This document shows positions 25,339 to 33,049 of a stretch of DNA of 40,152 nt, piece by piece. The DNA lies in the IMG/VR virus record IMGVR_UViG_3300008450_000115, positions 1 through 40,152 of that record; one strand, 5' to 3'. This stretch comes from a virus. Numbering within the stretch: the first letter of the stretch is position 1; each line of letters starts with the position of its first letter. Under the pieces are notes generated by a model, which was not told the origin of the DNA, did not search any database, and saw nothing but the letters and a program-made list of their open reading frames with translations. The translations under genes were made by a program, and so were the position numbers.

Positions 25339-25339
25339 T

Positions 25340-26122
25340 ATGATACAAAAAGGAGCAAACATCCTAACAGAGCATGCAAAAAAAAGACTGGATTTTAAAC
25401 CAGAATTAAAACAAATCAACTTCTTAGATAGAAGAGTTTACCAAAGATCAGAAGGAGTATACTATCCTTCAGTTACATCAATATTACAATTCGTACCAAA
25501 GAACAGATTCTTTGAATCTTGGTTAAAAGACGTAGGACATAATGCCGATATCATTATGAGAAGAGCCGGAGACGAAGGTACACAAGTTCATAATGCAATT
25601 GAAGATCTTCTAGAAGGAAAAGAGGTTAATTGGATGGATGATTACGGCAATGCAAGATATAACGAACTTGTATGGGGAATGATTATTAAATTCCAGCAAT
25701 TCTGGTTACAGGCAAAACCCGAACTAATATTTGCAGAAGAATTTACTTATTCAGATGAACATAAATATGCTGGAACAGCAGACTGTGTTTGTAAAATAAA
25801 TGGAGAAACTTGGTTAATTGATTTTAAAACATCAAATTCATTACATAAATCCTATGAACTACAATTAGCAGCTTATGCTAAATCAATTGAAGAAGCAAAA
25901 GGAATTAAAATAGATAGAACAGGTATCCTTTGGTTGAAAGCATCTACAAGAGGGGAAGATAAAGCAGGTAAGAAATTCCAAGGAAAAGGATGGGAATTAA
26001 AAGTCGTAGATAAGATAGAAGAGAATTTTGAATTATTCAAATTGATCTATAGATTATACGAAATGGAAAACCCAACAACAGAACCAATCTTCAGCTCATA
26101 CCCAACTACTATTAAACTTTAA
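25340..26122 (+). CDS. PD-(D/E)XK exonuclease-like protein
   Basis: A 260-residue protein with the RecB/Cas4-type nuclease signature: GTQVHNAIED (motif I), AGTADCV (Asp148), WLIDFKTS (Asp161, Lys163) and LQLAAYA (QxxxY). It lacks the Fe-S cysteines of Cas4. Members degrade DNA ends or process recombination intermediates. Adjacent to primase, so a replication or recombination role is likely. The N-terminus has ILTE at 8-11, which loosely fits the capsid-targeting pattern but also occurs by chance. Confidence 0.8.
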   Translation: MIQKGANILTEHAKKRLDFKPELKQINFLDRRVYQRSEGVYYPSVTSILQFVPKNRFFESWLKDVGHNADIIMRRAGDEGTQVHNAIEDLLEGKEVNWMDDYGNARYNELVWGMIIKFQQFWLQAKPELIFAEEFTYSDEHKYAGTADCVCKINGETWLIDFKTSNSLHKSYELQLAAYAKSIEEAKGIKIDRTGILWLKASTRGEDKAGKKFQGKGWELKVVDKIEENFELFKLIYRLYEMENPTTEPIFSSYPTTIKL

Positions 26123-26124
26123 TA

Positions 26125-26177
26125 CTATTTATTTAATATAATTGTTGGATATTTAGAATAATATTCTTATATTTAGG
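26125..26177 (+). promoter_or_regulatory. Dual promoter region (late motif plus P3)
   Basis: CTATTTATT at 26125-26133 matches the late motif. TTG at 26145-26147, a 20-base spacer and TATATTTAGG at 26168-26177 form Bacteroidota-type promoter P3, 13 bases before the ATG at 26191. The region would allow both early and late expression of the nucleotidyltransferase operon. Confidence 0.55.
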
Positions 26178-26190
26178 TAAATAAAAAAGT

Positions 26191-27102
26191 ATGGGAGGAA
26201 ATGTATTTGGAAATACGGCATCAATAAAGAAAGAGGATATAAAATCTACTCTAAAGGAATTTATAAGGCAATTTAAAACTCTATTTCCTAAAGCAGAACC
26301 ACATTTTTCAACAATGAAAACATTAGGATCTGTAGGGAAAAAAGATGTATCAGGAGATATAGATCTTGCTTTAGCAGGATCTTCTTTTGACGATGTTGAT
26401 GACTGGGGATTAGATAGAGATCATATCATGAAGTTGTTTCAAGGATTCAAGAAAAGAGCTAGAACTTCAACCGATGATCAGTTAATGAAAAGAGCAGTGG
26501 TAGTTGCTGTTGCACAAAAAATTAACGATGCAAATACAGAGATAATAGCTGATATAAAAGGATCAGGAGCAGGTACTCTATTCCTTTTATTTCCTCAATA
26601 TACTCCATCTAGAGAAACAGTAGGAGATAATGTACAAATTGATATAAACATCGGTGATGTAGATTGGCTAGAATTTGCTTACTACTCAGCAACTTACCAA
26701 GGAAATGTAAAAGGACTACATAGAACACAACTACTTGTATCACTATTCTCACATAAAGGGTATACATTCTCTCATAACTATGGAGTAAAGAGTAAAGAAA
26801 CTCAAGAGATAGTAGCAAATACACCGGATCAAGCAATTGCTCTGTTGAATAAACTATACGGAACTAATCTAGATAGAGACACATTATCAGATTACTTTAA
26901 GTTGATTGATGCATTAAAAAATGAATTATCTGAACAAGACCTTCATGCAGTATATGATACTTATTTGAAGATATTAGATTCAACCAGAGCAGATATCCCG
27001 GAAGATCTACAACAATATTGGATAGATAATCAAGATAGATTGCAACTAAAAGGTAAATTCCTTCCAGACGAATCTAAATTAATACCATATAAAATAGCAT
27101 AA
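26191..27102 (+). CDS. Nucleotidyltransferase (Pol beta superfamily)
   Basis: A 303-residue protein with the Pol beta nucleotidyltransferase signature: Gly46-Ser47 (TLGSVGK), Asp56 and Asp58 (SGDIDLAL) and a third Asp151 (VQIDINIG). These bind the two metals and the incoming nucleotide. The C-terminal half is helical and unfamiliar. It is clearly related to the first domain of the gene at 27760 (shared IxKxDVxxT start, GSV and DxDL spacing). A homing endonuclease gene separates the two. The target of nucleotide transfer (RNA, protein or small molecule) is not apparent. Confidence 0.75.
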   Translation: MGGNVFGNTASIKKEDIKSTLKEFIRQFKTLFPKAEPHFSTMKTLGSVGKKDVSGDIDLALAGSSFDDVDDWGLDRDHIMKLFQGFKKRARTSTDDQLMKRAVVVAVAQKINDANTEIIADIKGSGAGTLFLLFPQYTPSRETVGDNVQIDINIGDVDWLEFAYYSATYQGNVKGLHRTQLLVSLFSHKGYTFSHNYGVKSKETQEIVANTPDQAIALLNKLYGTNLDRDTLSDYFKLIDALKNELSEQDLHAVYDTYLKILDSTRADIPEDLQQYWIDNQDRLQLKGKFLPDESKLIPYKIA

Positions 27103-27103
27103 T

Positions 27104-27763
27104 ATGACTGGAATCTATAAAATAACAAATCCAAAAGGAAGAGTATATATAGGTCAAGCTGTAGATATCGAAAAGAGATTGAGAGATTATCAAAAAGCGA
27201 AATGCAGTAGCCAGAGAAGGTTATATAACTCTTTTGTAAAGTATGGCACAGATAACCATATTTTTGAGATAGTTGAACAGTGTAATATTGAGTTACTCAA
27301 TGAACGTGAAAGATATTGGCAGGAGTACTACGATGTACTATCTAGGCAAGGTTTAAATTGTAAACTAACAACCACAGCTGATAAATCAGGAGTACATTGT
27401 GAAGAAACAAAAAAAAGACAATCCAAGGCAAATATAGGAAAAATAATCTCAGAAGAAATAAGGTTAAAAATAAAAAATACACTAAAAGGAAGAATACCGG
27501 TAAATAAGGGAACTAAAGGACTATACACACAAACAGAAGAGTCAAATACTAAAAGATCCATATCAGGAAAGCAAAGTAGCACGGTTTCAAAAAAAATAAT
27601 ACAGTATACAAAGAAAGGGCATCCAATCAAAGAATGGAGTAGTGCAAGAGAAGCAGGATTATACTTCAGCAAATACTCAGGATCTGCAATTATAGAGTGT
27701 TGTAAAGGAAAAAGGAAAAGTATTTATGGGTTTATTTTTAAATATAAAACAGAAGTAGAATGA
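27104..27763 (+). CDS. GIY-YIG homing endonuclease with NUMOD domains
   Basis: A 219-residue free-standing homing endonuclease. Residues 3-17 hold GIYKITNPKGRVYIG with Arg25 following; catalytic Glu is in the NERERYW segment. Residues about 95-135 contain two NUMOD3-like DNA-binding repeats (EETKKRQSKANIGK, SEEIRLKIKNTLKGR), and the C-terminus is a NUMOD1 helix-turn-helix (KKIIQYTKKGHPIKEWSSAR, then AGLYFSKYSGSAIIECCKGK). Such enzymes cut phage DNA at a site near their own gene and spread by repair. It lies one base after one nucleotidyltransferase gene and overlaps the start of its paralogue by four bases. Confidence 0.9.
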   Translation: MTGIYKITNPKGRVYIGQAVDIEKRLRDYQKAKCSSQRRLYNSFVKYGTDNHIFEIVEQCNIELLNERERYWQEYYDVLSRQGLNCKLTTTADKSGVHCEETKKRQSKANIGKIISEEIRLKIKNTLKGRIPVNKGTKGLYTQTEESNTKRSISGKQSSTVSKKIIQYTKKGHPIKEWSSAREAGLYFSKYSGSAIIECCKGKRKSIYGFIFKYKTEVE

Positions 27764-29814
27764 GTGGTGTTGCAGGGGGTACCCGTATACAAAAAGCAGA
27801 TGTACAAGCTACATTCAATAAGTACGTAGACCAGGTACTAAAAACGATTCCTGGATTTAAAAAAGCTTCTCTTTCCGGATCTGTAAAAGCAGGTTCAAAA
27901 GCAGATTATGGTGATTTAGATTTAGTAATATGGTTTGAAGGAGATGATAAAAGGGAGGTAAAGCAGAGAATTATTGATGCAATAAGTAAACTACCTTCCG
28001 ATGTTATTGTCCCTTTTAAATCAGAAAAATATACCGGAAAAAAGTACTATAACTCAGGAGAACTTATTTCTGTACTTTTTCCTATAGAAGGGAAACAAGA
28101 TGAATATATTCAAGTAGATAATATTATTGCTCTTACTGAAGAAGAACACACCTTTAAAGAATCATTCCTAGATCTTCCAGCTGAAAAACAGGGATTGTTA
28201 ATTGGATTAGCAAAGGTAATATTAATAGAGCAAAATCCTGAGGAAGTATTCCGAAGAATGGGCATTACAAATGTACCTGAATTAGCAAAAGATGAAGAAT
28301 TTGAGTTTAATCTATCATCAGTAAAACTTACTTTAAGAAAAGTTAAATTAGATAATTTTAAAGAAGTAGCTAGAGAAGATATCTGGAGTTCAGCAAATTG
28401 GGGTCAAATAAAGATACTATTTAAAGGATTTAACATAGATGGCTCTTTTGAGGATCTATTAGATGATATTGCAAGAAAATTAACTAATCCAAGATCAAAA
28501 AATAGAATAGCAGGTACCTTTAAAAGTATGATCTCTGTTAAATCAGGAGAGGTAGGAACACCGAAAGGAAAAGATAAAGAAGCTGCACTTGAAAAAGTAG
28601 CACAAACTCTATCTGAAGCATTAGATGAGCAATCAAATACAGTGGCGTTATATGCTGGAGGATTTAAACCACCCCATAAAGCACATTACGAAAACGCTAA
28701 ACTATTATCTCAAAATACAGATAAATTAGTTATCTTTATAGGACCAAAAGTAAGAGAAGGGGTAGAAATTACTGCACAGCAATCTAAAGCCATTTGGGAA
28801 ATTTATGCAAAATACCTAGCAACTCCAGTGGAAATACAGATAAGCCAGGTAACTCCTATTAAGGATACATACGATTGGGTTGATCAAAATCAAGATAAAG
28901 TAGATAAGATCATTACAGGAACAGTAGCTGATGAGAGAGGTAAATTTAACTATTTTACAAAAAACAAAGACAAATATCCTAAAGTAGACTTAATTGACCT
29001 ACCTGTTATTGTAGCAAAAGAAGATGGTAAATTTTCAGCAACTGAGATAAGAAGGTCGGAAGAATACCTATTATCAGGAAAATGGATACCATCTGTTATA
29101 TCAAAAGAAGATAAACAAACAATAATAAATATAGTGACTCCAAAATCAATAGAAGATAAAATGTCGGATAGTATAGAAGAATTATTTAATAACTTCTTCC
29201 CAAAAAAAGTAGTAAAAGAAGGATCTTCAGGAACTCCAATAGCAGCATCATCTGCAATTCCTTCTGCCGATAGAGCAGAATTAAACAAGCTATATGATGA
29301 CCTAAAACAGTATGTACCTGATGAAAGATTTAAAATAGACTTCCAGCAAGATAGAATTGTAATTACTAATAGGATAGAGAATCCGATAAGTTTTGACTAT
29401 ACACCATTTCAAGGGAAATTAACAGAGAATGAAGAAAGTGACTTTGATTTTACGCCATATATAGGTTCAATATTAGAATATATGCTTGATCAAAAGATGA
29501 AGATAACACCTCTTCCTGATATCAAAATCAAGAAAGATCCACAACAAGCAGGTACGTTCTTTGGAAGGACAGCATACTACAGTCCAGACAGTAGAGAAAT
29601 TGTTTTGTACACTTTAGGTAGACATCCAAAAGATGTAGGTAGATCATTTACACATGAGATGATACATCACATGCAAAATCTAGAAGGTAGATTGGGTAAC
29701 ATACAAACAACAAATACTAACGAAGATTCACATCTACAAGAAATAGAAGACGAGGCATACTTGCAAGGGAACAGAATATTTAGAAATTGGGAAGATAAGC
29801 AAAAGAATGGATAA
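27760..29814 (+). CDS. Three-domain fusion: nucleotidyltransferase, NMNAT-like, zincin
   Basis: A 684-residue protein. Domain 1 (1-240) is a Pol beta nucleotidyltransferase with Gly40-Ser41, Asp52, Asp54 and Asp120. A linker at 279-290 contains LSE and LDE (TLSEALDEQS), which look like prohead-protease sites. Domain 2 (295-465) is an HxGH-type nucleotidyltransferase: GGFKPPHKAH at 300-309 and SATEIRR at 426-432, as in NMN adenylyl- or cytidylyltransferases. Domain 3 (about 500-684) ends with HEMIHHMQ (His632, Glu633, His636) and EIEDEAYLQ, a zincin metallopeptidase pattern. The combination is unusual. The 5' end overlaps the homing endonuclease and the 3' end overlaps another HExxH gene by eight bases. 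Individual domains are well supported; joint function is unknown. Confidence 0.75.
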   Translation: MSGVAGGTRIQKADVQATFNKYVDQVLKTIPGFKKASLSGSVKAGSKADYGDLDLVIWFEGDDKREVKQRIIDAISKLPSDVIVPFKSEKYTGKKYYNSGELISVLFPIEGKQDEYIQVDNIIALTEEEHTFKESFLDLPAEKQGLLIGLAKVILIEQNPEEVFRRMGITNVPELAKDEEFEFNLSSVKLTLRKVKLDNFKEVAREDIWSSANWGQIKILFKGFNIDGSFEDLLDDIARKLTNPRSKNRIAGTFKSMISVKSGEVGTPKGKDKEAALEKVAQTLSEALDEQSNTVALYAGGFKPPHKAHYENAKLLSQNTDKLVIFIGPKVREGVEITAQQSKAIWEIYAKYLATPVEIQISQVTPIKDTYDWVDQNQDKVDKIITGTVADERGKFNYFTKNKDKYPKVDLIDLPVIVAKEDGKFSATEIRRSEEYLLSGKWIPSVISKEDKQTIINIVTPKSIEDKMSDSIEELFNNFFPKKVVKEGSSGTPIAASSAIPSADRAELNKLYDDLKQYVPDERFKIDFQQDRIVITNRIENPISFDYTPFQGKLTENEESDFDFTPYIGSILEYMLDQKMKITPLPDIKIKKDPQQAGTFFGRTAYYSPDSREIVLYTLGRHPKDVGRSFTHEMIHHMQNLEGRLGNIQTTNTNEDSHLQEIEDEAYLQGNRIFRNWEDKQKNG

Positions 29815-30181
29815 ACAGGTTATAGAAAGTTTAGCAGAAGTATACATAAATAAGATACAGGAACATTATGGCATGAGTAAACATCATGCCACCTTCCCCT
29901 ATATATACGTCGAAAATAGTCCGTATAGTGACGCAGAACATAAGACCTTAAAGGGAGAATTCTGCCATATGGAAAATGATATTACAATCTATTGGAAGAA
30001 TATAAAAACAGAAGAAGACCTGATAAGAACATTAGTTCATGAATATCAACATTACCTACAATCTCCAGCTTGGATGACAAGATTCTACAGACAAGGACAT
30101 AGTTATGAAAGTCATCCTTACGAAATACAAGCAAGAGAAGAAGAAGAAAACTGGAATAAATTTAAAATAAACAGGTTATGA
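29807..30181 (+). CDS. Small zinc metallopeptidase-like protein
   Basis: A 124-residue protein with HEYQH at 78-82 (LVHEYQHYLQSP) and a downstream HPYEIQAREEE where Glu106 may be the third zinc ligand, the arrangement of minimal zincins. Only about 45 residues precede the conserved core. It overlaps the upstream gene, whose last domain has a similar HExxH and E-x-A pattern, and the next gene by four bases. The N-terminus (VIESLAE) also fits a capsid-targeting shape weakly. It may cleave a host or virion protein; the target is unknown. Confidence 0.7.
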   Translation: MDKQVIESLAEVYINKIQEHYGMSKHHATFPYIYVENSPYSDAEHKTLKGEFCHMENDITIYWKNIKTEEDLIRTLVHEYQHYLQSPAWMTRFYRQGHSYESHPYEIQAREEEENWNKFKINRL

Positions 30182-30765
30182 TAAAATCATTAAAAGAGTT
30201 ATTACTCACAGAAGAAGATTACTATCCAAAATATCAAATCTATTGTGATATGGATGGGGTATTAACAAATTTTGAAAAGAGATTTGTTGATGAACTAAGA
30301 AGAGAAGGTCCTAAATACTACTCAAAAGAAGTAATAAGTCAAGTAACAAGGCCAAAGCATTTTGAAAAACTAGAAGGAGAAACAGAATTTTGGCGTTTTA
30401 TAGATGAATTAGGTCCTGATTTCTGGGCAGGAATGGAATGGATGCAAAATGGAAGAGCATTATGGTCTTTTATAGAACCATACAATCCAATAATACTTAC
30501 TTCTCCTTCAAAACACAATGCTTCAAGATTAGGAAAAAGACTTTGGGTAAAAGAACACCTAGTTCCTGCACCGCCTGTAGAATTTAGATTTGGAGAAGCT
30601 AAGTCGGATTTTGCAAATGAAAATGCTATATTAATAGATGATAAGCCTTCCAACCTATCTGCATTTGCAGGTAAGGGAGGAATTGCATTAGAGGTAAAAG
30701 ACGGAGAAATCCAATCAGTTATAAACAAACTAAAAGAGTTAGGTTATGGGCGAGAGCTTACTTAA
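30178..30765 (+). CDS. HAD-family phosphatase with CTS-like N-terminus
   Basis: A 195-residue HAD-fold hydrolase. Motif I is CDMDGVLTNF (Asp24, Asp26), motif II is ILTSPS, the conserved Lys is in GEAKSDFA, and motif IV is ILIDDKPSN. This resembles 5'(3')-deoxynucleotidases. The first 13 residues, MIKSLKELLLTEE, are an amphipathic extension ending LTE before the domain, as in capsid-targeting sequences. It overlaps both neighbours (ATGA upstream, 20 bases downstream). It may dephosphorylate nucleotides; if packaged, it would act at the start of infection. Confidence 0.8.
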   Translation: MIKSLKELLLTEEDYYPKYQIYCDMDGVLTNFEKRFVDELRREGPKYYSKEVISQVTRPKHFEKLEGETEFWRFIDELGPDFWAGMEWMQNGRALWSFIEPYNPIILTSPSKHNASRLGKRLWVKEHLVPAPPVEFRFGEAKSDFANENAILIDDKPSNLSAFAGKGGIALEVKDGEIQSVINKLKELGYGRELT

Positions 30766-31324
30766 GAAAGAATTCAAATCAAAAGACGTAGAAAGAGTTA
30801 GGAATCTAGTAAAGAAAGATTTCTCAGCAAAAACAACAACCGGAGTAGGATACGAAAAGCAATATGAAATCCATAACGAAGGAGATATATGGGAGGAAAG
30901 CGGACGTACCTGGACAATCAAAGATGGAATCAAGCAAAATATAACAAAACTGGATGCAGCTAAAAAAGCCATGCAAATGCCTTTGAAATGCCCTAAATGC
31001 GGAGGTCCTATGAAGCATTGGCTTGCTCAAAAAATGTATAAGGTACATGGATTTTGTTTTGATCCTTGTACTGTAGAATATGAAGCTACTTTACGAAAAG
31101 CAGGTCTTTATGAACAATACGAAAAGTCTATGATTAGAGGTGGAGTAAAGGCGTTCTTACAGGATATAGAAGAATACTATTTGGAGCAAATAAATCAAAC
31201 AGATACTTTTGTAACTGAACAAGGAGATGTAGAAGATTGGTCTAATAATAACACAAAAGTTAAAGAAGAAGTACTGAAGAATTTGCAAGACTTTCTTACA
31301 CATGCTAAAAAGCATTTAGAATAA
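30746..31324 (+). CDS. Conserved unknown protein with zinc-finger
   Basis: A 192-residue protein. Its centre has TWTIKDGIKQNITKLDAAKK and then a likely zinc site Cys82-x2-Cys85 (KCPKCGGPMK) with His101, Cys104 and Cys108 (HGFCFDPC). The N-terminus is basic and the C-terminus helical and acidic. I recall this protein from environmental T4-like phages, always without a known function. It overlaps the HAD gene by 20 bases. Confidence 0.65.
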   Translation: MGESLLKKEFKSKDVERVRNLVKKDFSAKTTTGVGYEKQYEIHNEGDIWEESGRTWTIKDGIKQNITKLDAAKKAMQMPLKCPKCGGPMKHWLAQKMYKVHGFCFDPCTVEYEATLRKAGLYEQYEKSMIRGGVKAFLQDIEEYYLEQINQTDTFVTEQGDVEDWSNNNTKVKEEVLKNLQDFLTHAKKHLE

Positions 31325-31329
31325 TAAGC

Positions 31330-31339
31330 CTATTTATTG
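31330..31339 (+). promoter_or_regulatory. Candidate late promoter, CTATTTATTG
   Basis: Copy of the CTATTTAT motif beginning 22 bases before the ATG at 31352, in the gap after the zinc-finger gene. Confidence 0.5.
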
Positions 31340-31351
31340 TAAAAAGTAAAA

Positions 31352-31498
31352 ATGGCAAAAGTAAAATCTTCTTCATCAGCGACTACAAAGGTAGAAAAAC
31401 CAAAAGTAAAAAGACCAGGAGTTCACTCAAAAGCAAAAACCTCTAGTTTAAAAAGTTCAAAAAATTATAAGAAGCTGTACCGTGGCCAAGGTAAGTAA
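31352..31498 (+). CDS. 48-residue basic peptide
   Basis: A short ORF from ATG at 31352, after a candidate late promoter, to TAA at 31496-31498. The Lys/Ser-rich sequence ends KNYKKLYRGQGK, an ending I recall from tiny proteins in many environmental phages. It is strongly basic and may bind DNA or another virion component. It overlaps the next gene's GTG start by 17 bases. Function unknown. Confidence 0.65.
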   Translation: MAKVKSSSSATTKVEKPKVKRPGVHSKAKTSSLKSSKNYKKLYRGQGK

Positions 31499-31889
31499 AA
31501 CATATTTAACTGAACTGATCAGAGAAGTACTATCTGAAAAAAAAGCAGATAGATGCCTTCGTATTGCTAGGCAGAGATATGATAAACCCTCCGCATACAG
31601 GTCAGGAGCTATTGTTAGATGCCGTCAAGGAGAGATCTGGAAAGATCTAAAAGAAATAATCCAAGAAGTATTACAAGAAGACGAATCACTTCACAAATGG
31701 TTTTCAAGAAAAGGAGCAGAAGGTAAATCTAAAGGATGGGTTGATTGTAATGCACCTGACGGAAAAGGAGGATATAAATCCTGCGGAAGACAAGAAGGAG
31801 AAAAGAGATCAAAATACCCAGCATGCAGACCAACACCGGGACAATGTAAAACAAAGGGAAAAGGTAAGACTTGGGGTAAAACAAAATAA
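31482..31889 (+). CDS. Basic Cys-rich phage protein with CTS-like N-terminus
   Basis: A 135-residue protein from a GTG start at 31482. The N-terminus (KTYLTELIREVLSEKKADRC) is amphipathic with LTE at 9-11 and LSE nearby. The C-terminal 65 residues (LHKWFSRKGAEGKSKGWVDC, YKSCGRQ, YPACRPTPGQC) form a Gly/Lys/Cys-rich module like that in DUF5872-type phage proteins; the family name is from memory. Four Cys suggest metal binding. It overlaps the 48-residue peptide gene and is one base from the next start. Confidence 0.55.
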   Translation: MAKVSKTYLTELIREVLSEKKADRCLRIARQRYDKPSAYRSGAIVRCRQGEIWKDLKEIIQEVLQEDESLHKWFSRKGAEGKSKGWVDCNAPDGKGGYKSCGRQEGEKRSKYPACRPTPGQCKTKGKGKTWGKTK

Positions 31890-31890
31890 T

Positions 31891-32205
31891 ATGAAACTAC
31901 TACAATTATTAAGAGAAGCAAAAGAAGCTTTAGAAGATTTTGCTAAAACAAGAGGAGAAGGTGCTGCAAAAATAGCATCAAATGCTAAAGAAAAAGGAGG
32001 CCTTGCTTTATTGACCTGGCATCACTTTAAGGTAAAAGCTCCCTACTATAAAAAAGCTTCTGAAGGAAAGCTTGACATGGAACAAGCAAAGAAAGAATAC
32101 GAAGAAACTTATAACAAAATATCTCTTTATATGTCTCAGATCGAATTCCAAAGAGAGGTAGGAAGATTGGAGGTACTTGGAGAATTATTAATAAAGAATA
32201 AATAA
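31891..32205 (+). CDS. Helical protein with CTS-like N-terminus
   Basis: A 104-residue protein. An in-frame start at 31741 exists but the added residues are a shadow of the preceding gene, so ATG at 31891 is used. The N-terminus MKLLQLLREAKEAL has LRE-A at residues 7-10, a good fit to a capsid-targeting and cleavage site. The rest is helical and Lys/Ala rich (GAAKIASNAKEKGG, then LTWHHFKVKAPYYKKA). It is probably packaged. Coupled to the next gene by TAATG. Confidence 0.65.
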   Translation: MKLLQLLREAKEALEDFAKTRGEGAAKIASNAKEKGGLALLTWHHFKVKAPYYKKASEGKLDMEQAKKEYEETYNKISLYMSQIEFQREVGRLEVLGELLIKNK

Positions 32206-32861
32206 TGTCAACACTAAATACATCAATACCTCATTTCTATGCTAAGATGAGAACAGAACATCTCTATCAGCATGACGGGAGAGAAGGTATGCAAGATATA
32301 ATAGTGTTTGGAGTACAATCTGTAGGAGGTAGGGCACTTACTTTTCATACAATGACAGATGAAGGAGCTGTTAGATCAAGAGTTCCAATTCATATGCTTG
32401 CTTGGAAAGATGATGCACCTAAAATGGCTTTAGATCATTTACAATTATGGGATTGTTTTGGATATGATGTATCATGTACAGTATATGATTACTTATTGCA
32501 ATCAAGAGTAAAAGTTATATTTAAAGATGGTAGTAATGAATGGGGTAACTATTTAATGACTTTTGATTGGTACAACAATCCATATTCAAACGAACCTACC
32601 CAATATAAAGCAGCTCATTTAATTAAATTAGATAACGGTAACTTCTCACTACAGCCCAATAATAGGTTAATGTGGAGAGATATGTCGTTTGTTACTCAAC
32701 CCTTCCCTGAAAAACCAGATTGGATGGTTGATGATAAGGAATGGTTTTGCGAGGCAGTATCAGATAGGTGGACTATTGAAAAAGGTAATGAGAATATTTA
32801 CTATTATAATTTAGAAAATGAATCAACCCCAGCTAAGAAAGATAATAAGAGAGGTACTTGA
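32205..32861 (+). CDS. Conserved hypothetical protein
   Basis: A 218-residue protein of unknown function that I recall from environmental T4-like phages. Recognisable stretches are PHFYAKMRTEHLY, VFGVQSVGGRALTFHTM and LHAW-like IHMLAWKDD. It is rich in Trp and Tyr (WDCFGYDV, TFDWYNNPYS) and predicted to be beta-rich in the middle. It contains no capsid-targeting segment. The 3' end overlaps the next gene by 44 bases, an unusually long overlap. Confidence 0.6.
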   Translation: MSTLNTSIPHFYAKMRTEHLYQHDGREGMQDIIVFGVQSVGGRALTFHTMTDEGAVRSRVPIHMLAWKDDAPKMALDHLQLWDCFGYDVSCTVYDYLLQSRVKVIFKDGSNEWGNYLMTFDWYNNPYSNEPTQYKAAHLIKLDNGNFSLQPNNRLMWRDMSFVTQPFPEKPDWMVDDKEWFCEAVSDRWTIEKGNENIYYYNLENESTPAKKDNKRGT

Positions 32862-33018
32862 AGAAAGTAAGCATGATCCGGTTAAGCCAGGAATATTGAA
32901 AGATAGGCTTGGTAAATTATCATGTTCAAAAGTGAGAGCTGAAAAAGCAAAGTTAAAAGATAAGGGTACTCATTATGCAAAAGCATTACAGAGGTACTTA
33001 AACTACCATTGTCAATAA
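32818..33018 (+). CDS. Small basic protein with CTS-like N-terminus
   Basis: A 66-residue protein beginning MNQPQLRKIIREVLEESK, with IRE at residues 10-12 in an amphipathic helix, as in other putative capsid-targeted proteins here. The remaining 48 residues are Lys-rich (CSKVRAEKAKLKDKGTHYAK). It overlaps the previous gene by 44 bases. Probably a small DNA-binding head cargo protein. Confidence 0.6.
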   Translation: MNQPQLRKIIREVLEESKHDPVKPGILKDRLGKLSCSKVRAEKAKLKDKGTHYAKALQRYLNYHCQ

Positions 33019-33024
33019 AAAAAA

Positions 33025-33049
33025 TCTCTATTTATTTGTATAATAGAGA
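33025..33049 (+). repeat. Inverted repeat over promoter P4
   Basis: TCTCTAT at 33025-33031 is complementary to ATAGAGA at 33043-33049 with an 11-base loop. It spans the late motif CTATTTATT (33028-33036) and the -33 TTTG of P4 (33035-33038). It lacks a T run, so it is more likely a regulatory hairpin or operator than a terminator. Confidence 0.45.

Noticed and set aside
30339-30728. 129-residue minus-strand frame opposite the HAD gene
   Set aside because: Overlaps a HAD phosphatase with clear motifs on the + strand; it shows no recognisable features of its own.
31741-31890. Upstream in-frame start for the 104-residue CTS-like gene
   Set aside because: The extra 50 residues overlap the preceding gene in another frame and are Asp/Gln/His/Lys-rich shadow sequence; MKLLQLLREA at 31891 is a typical start.
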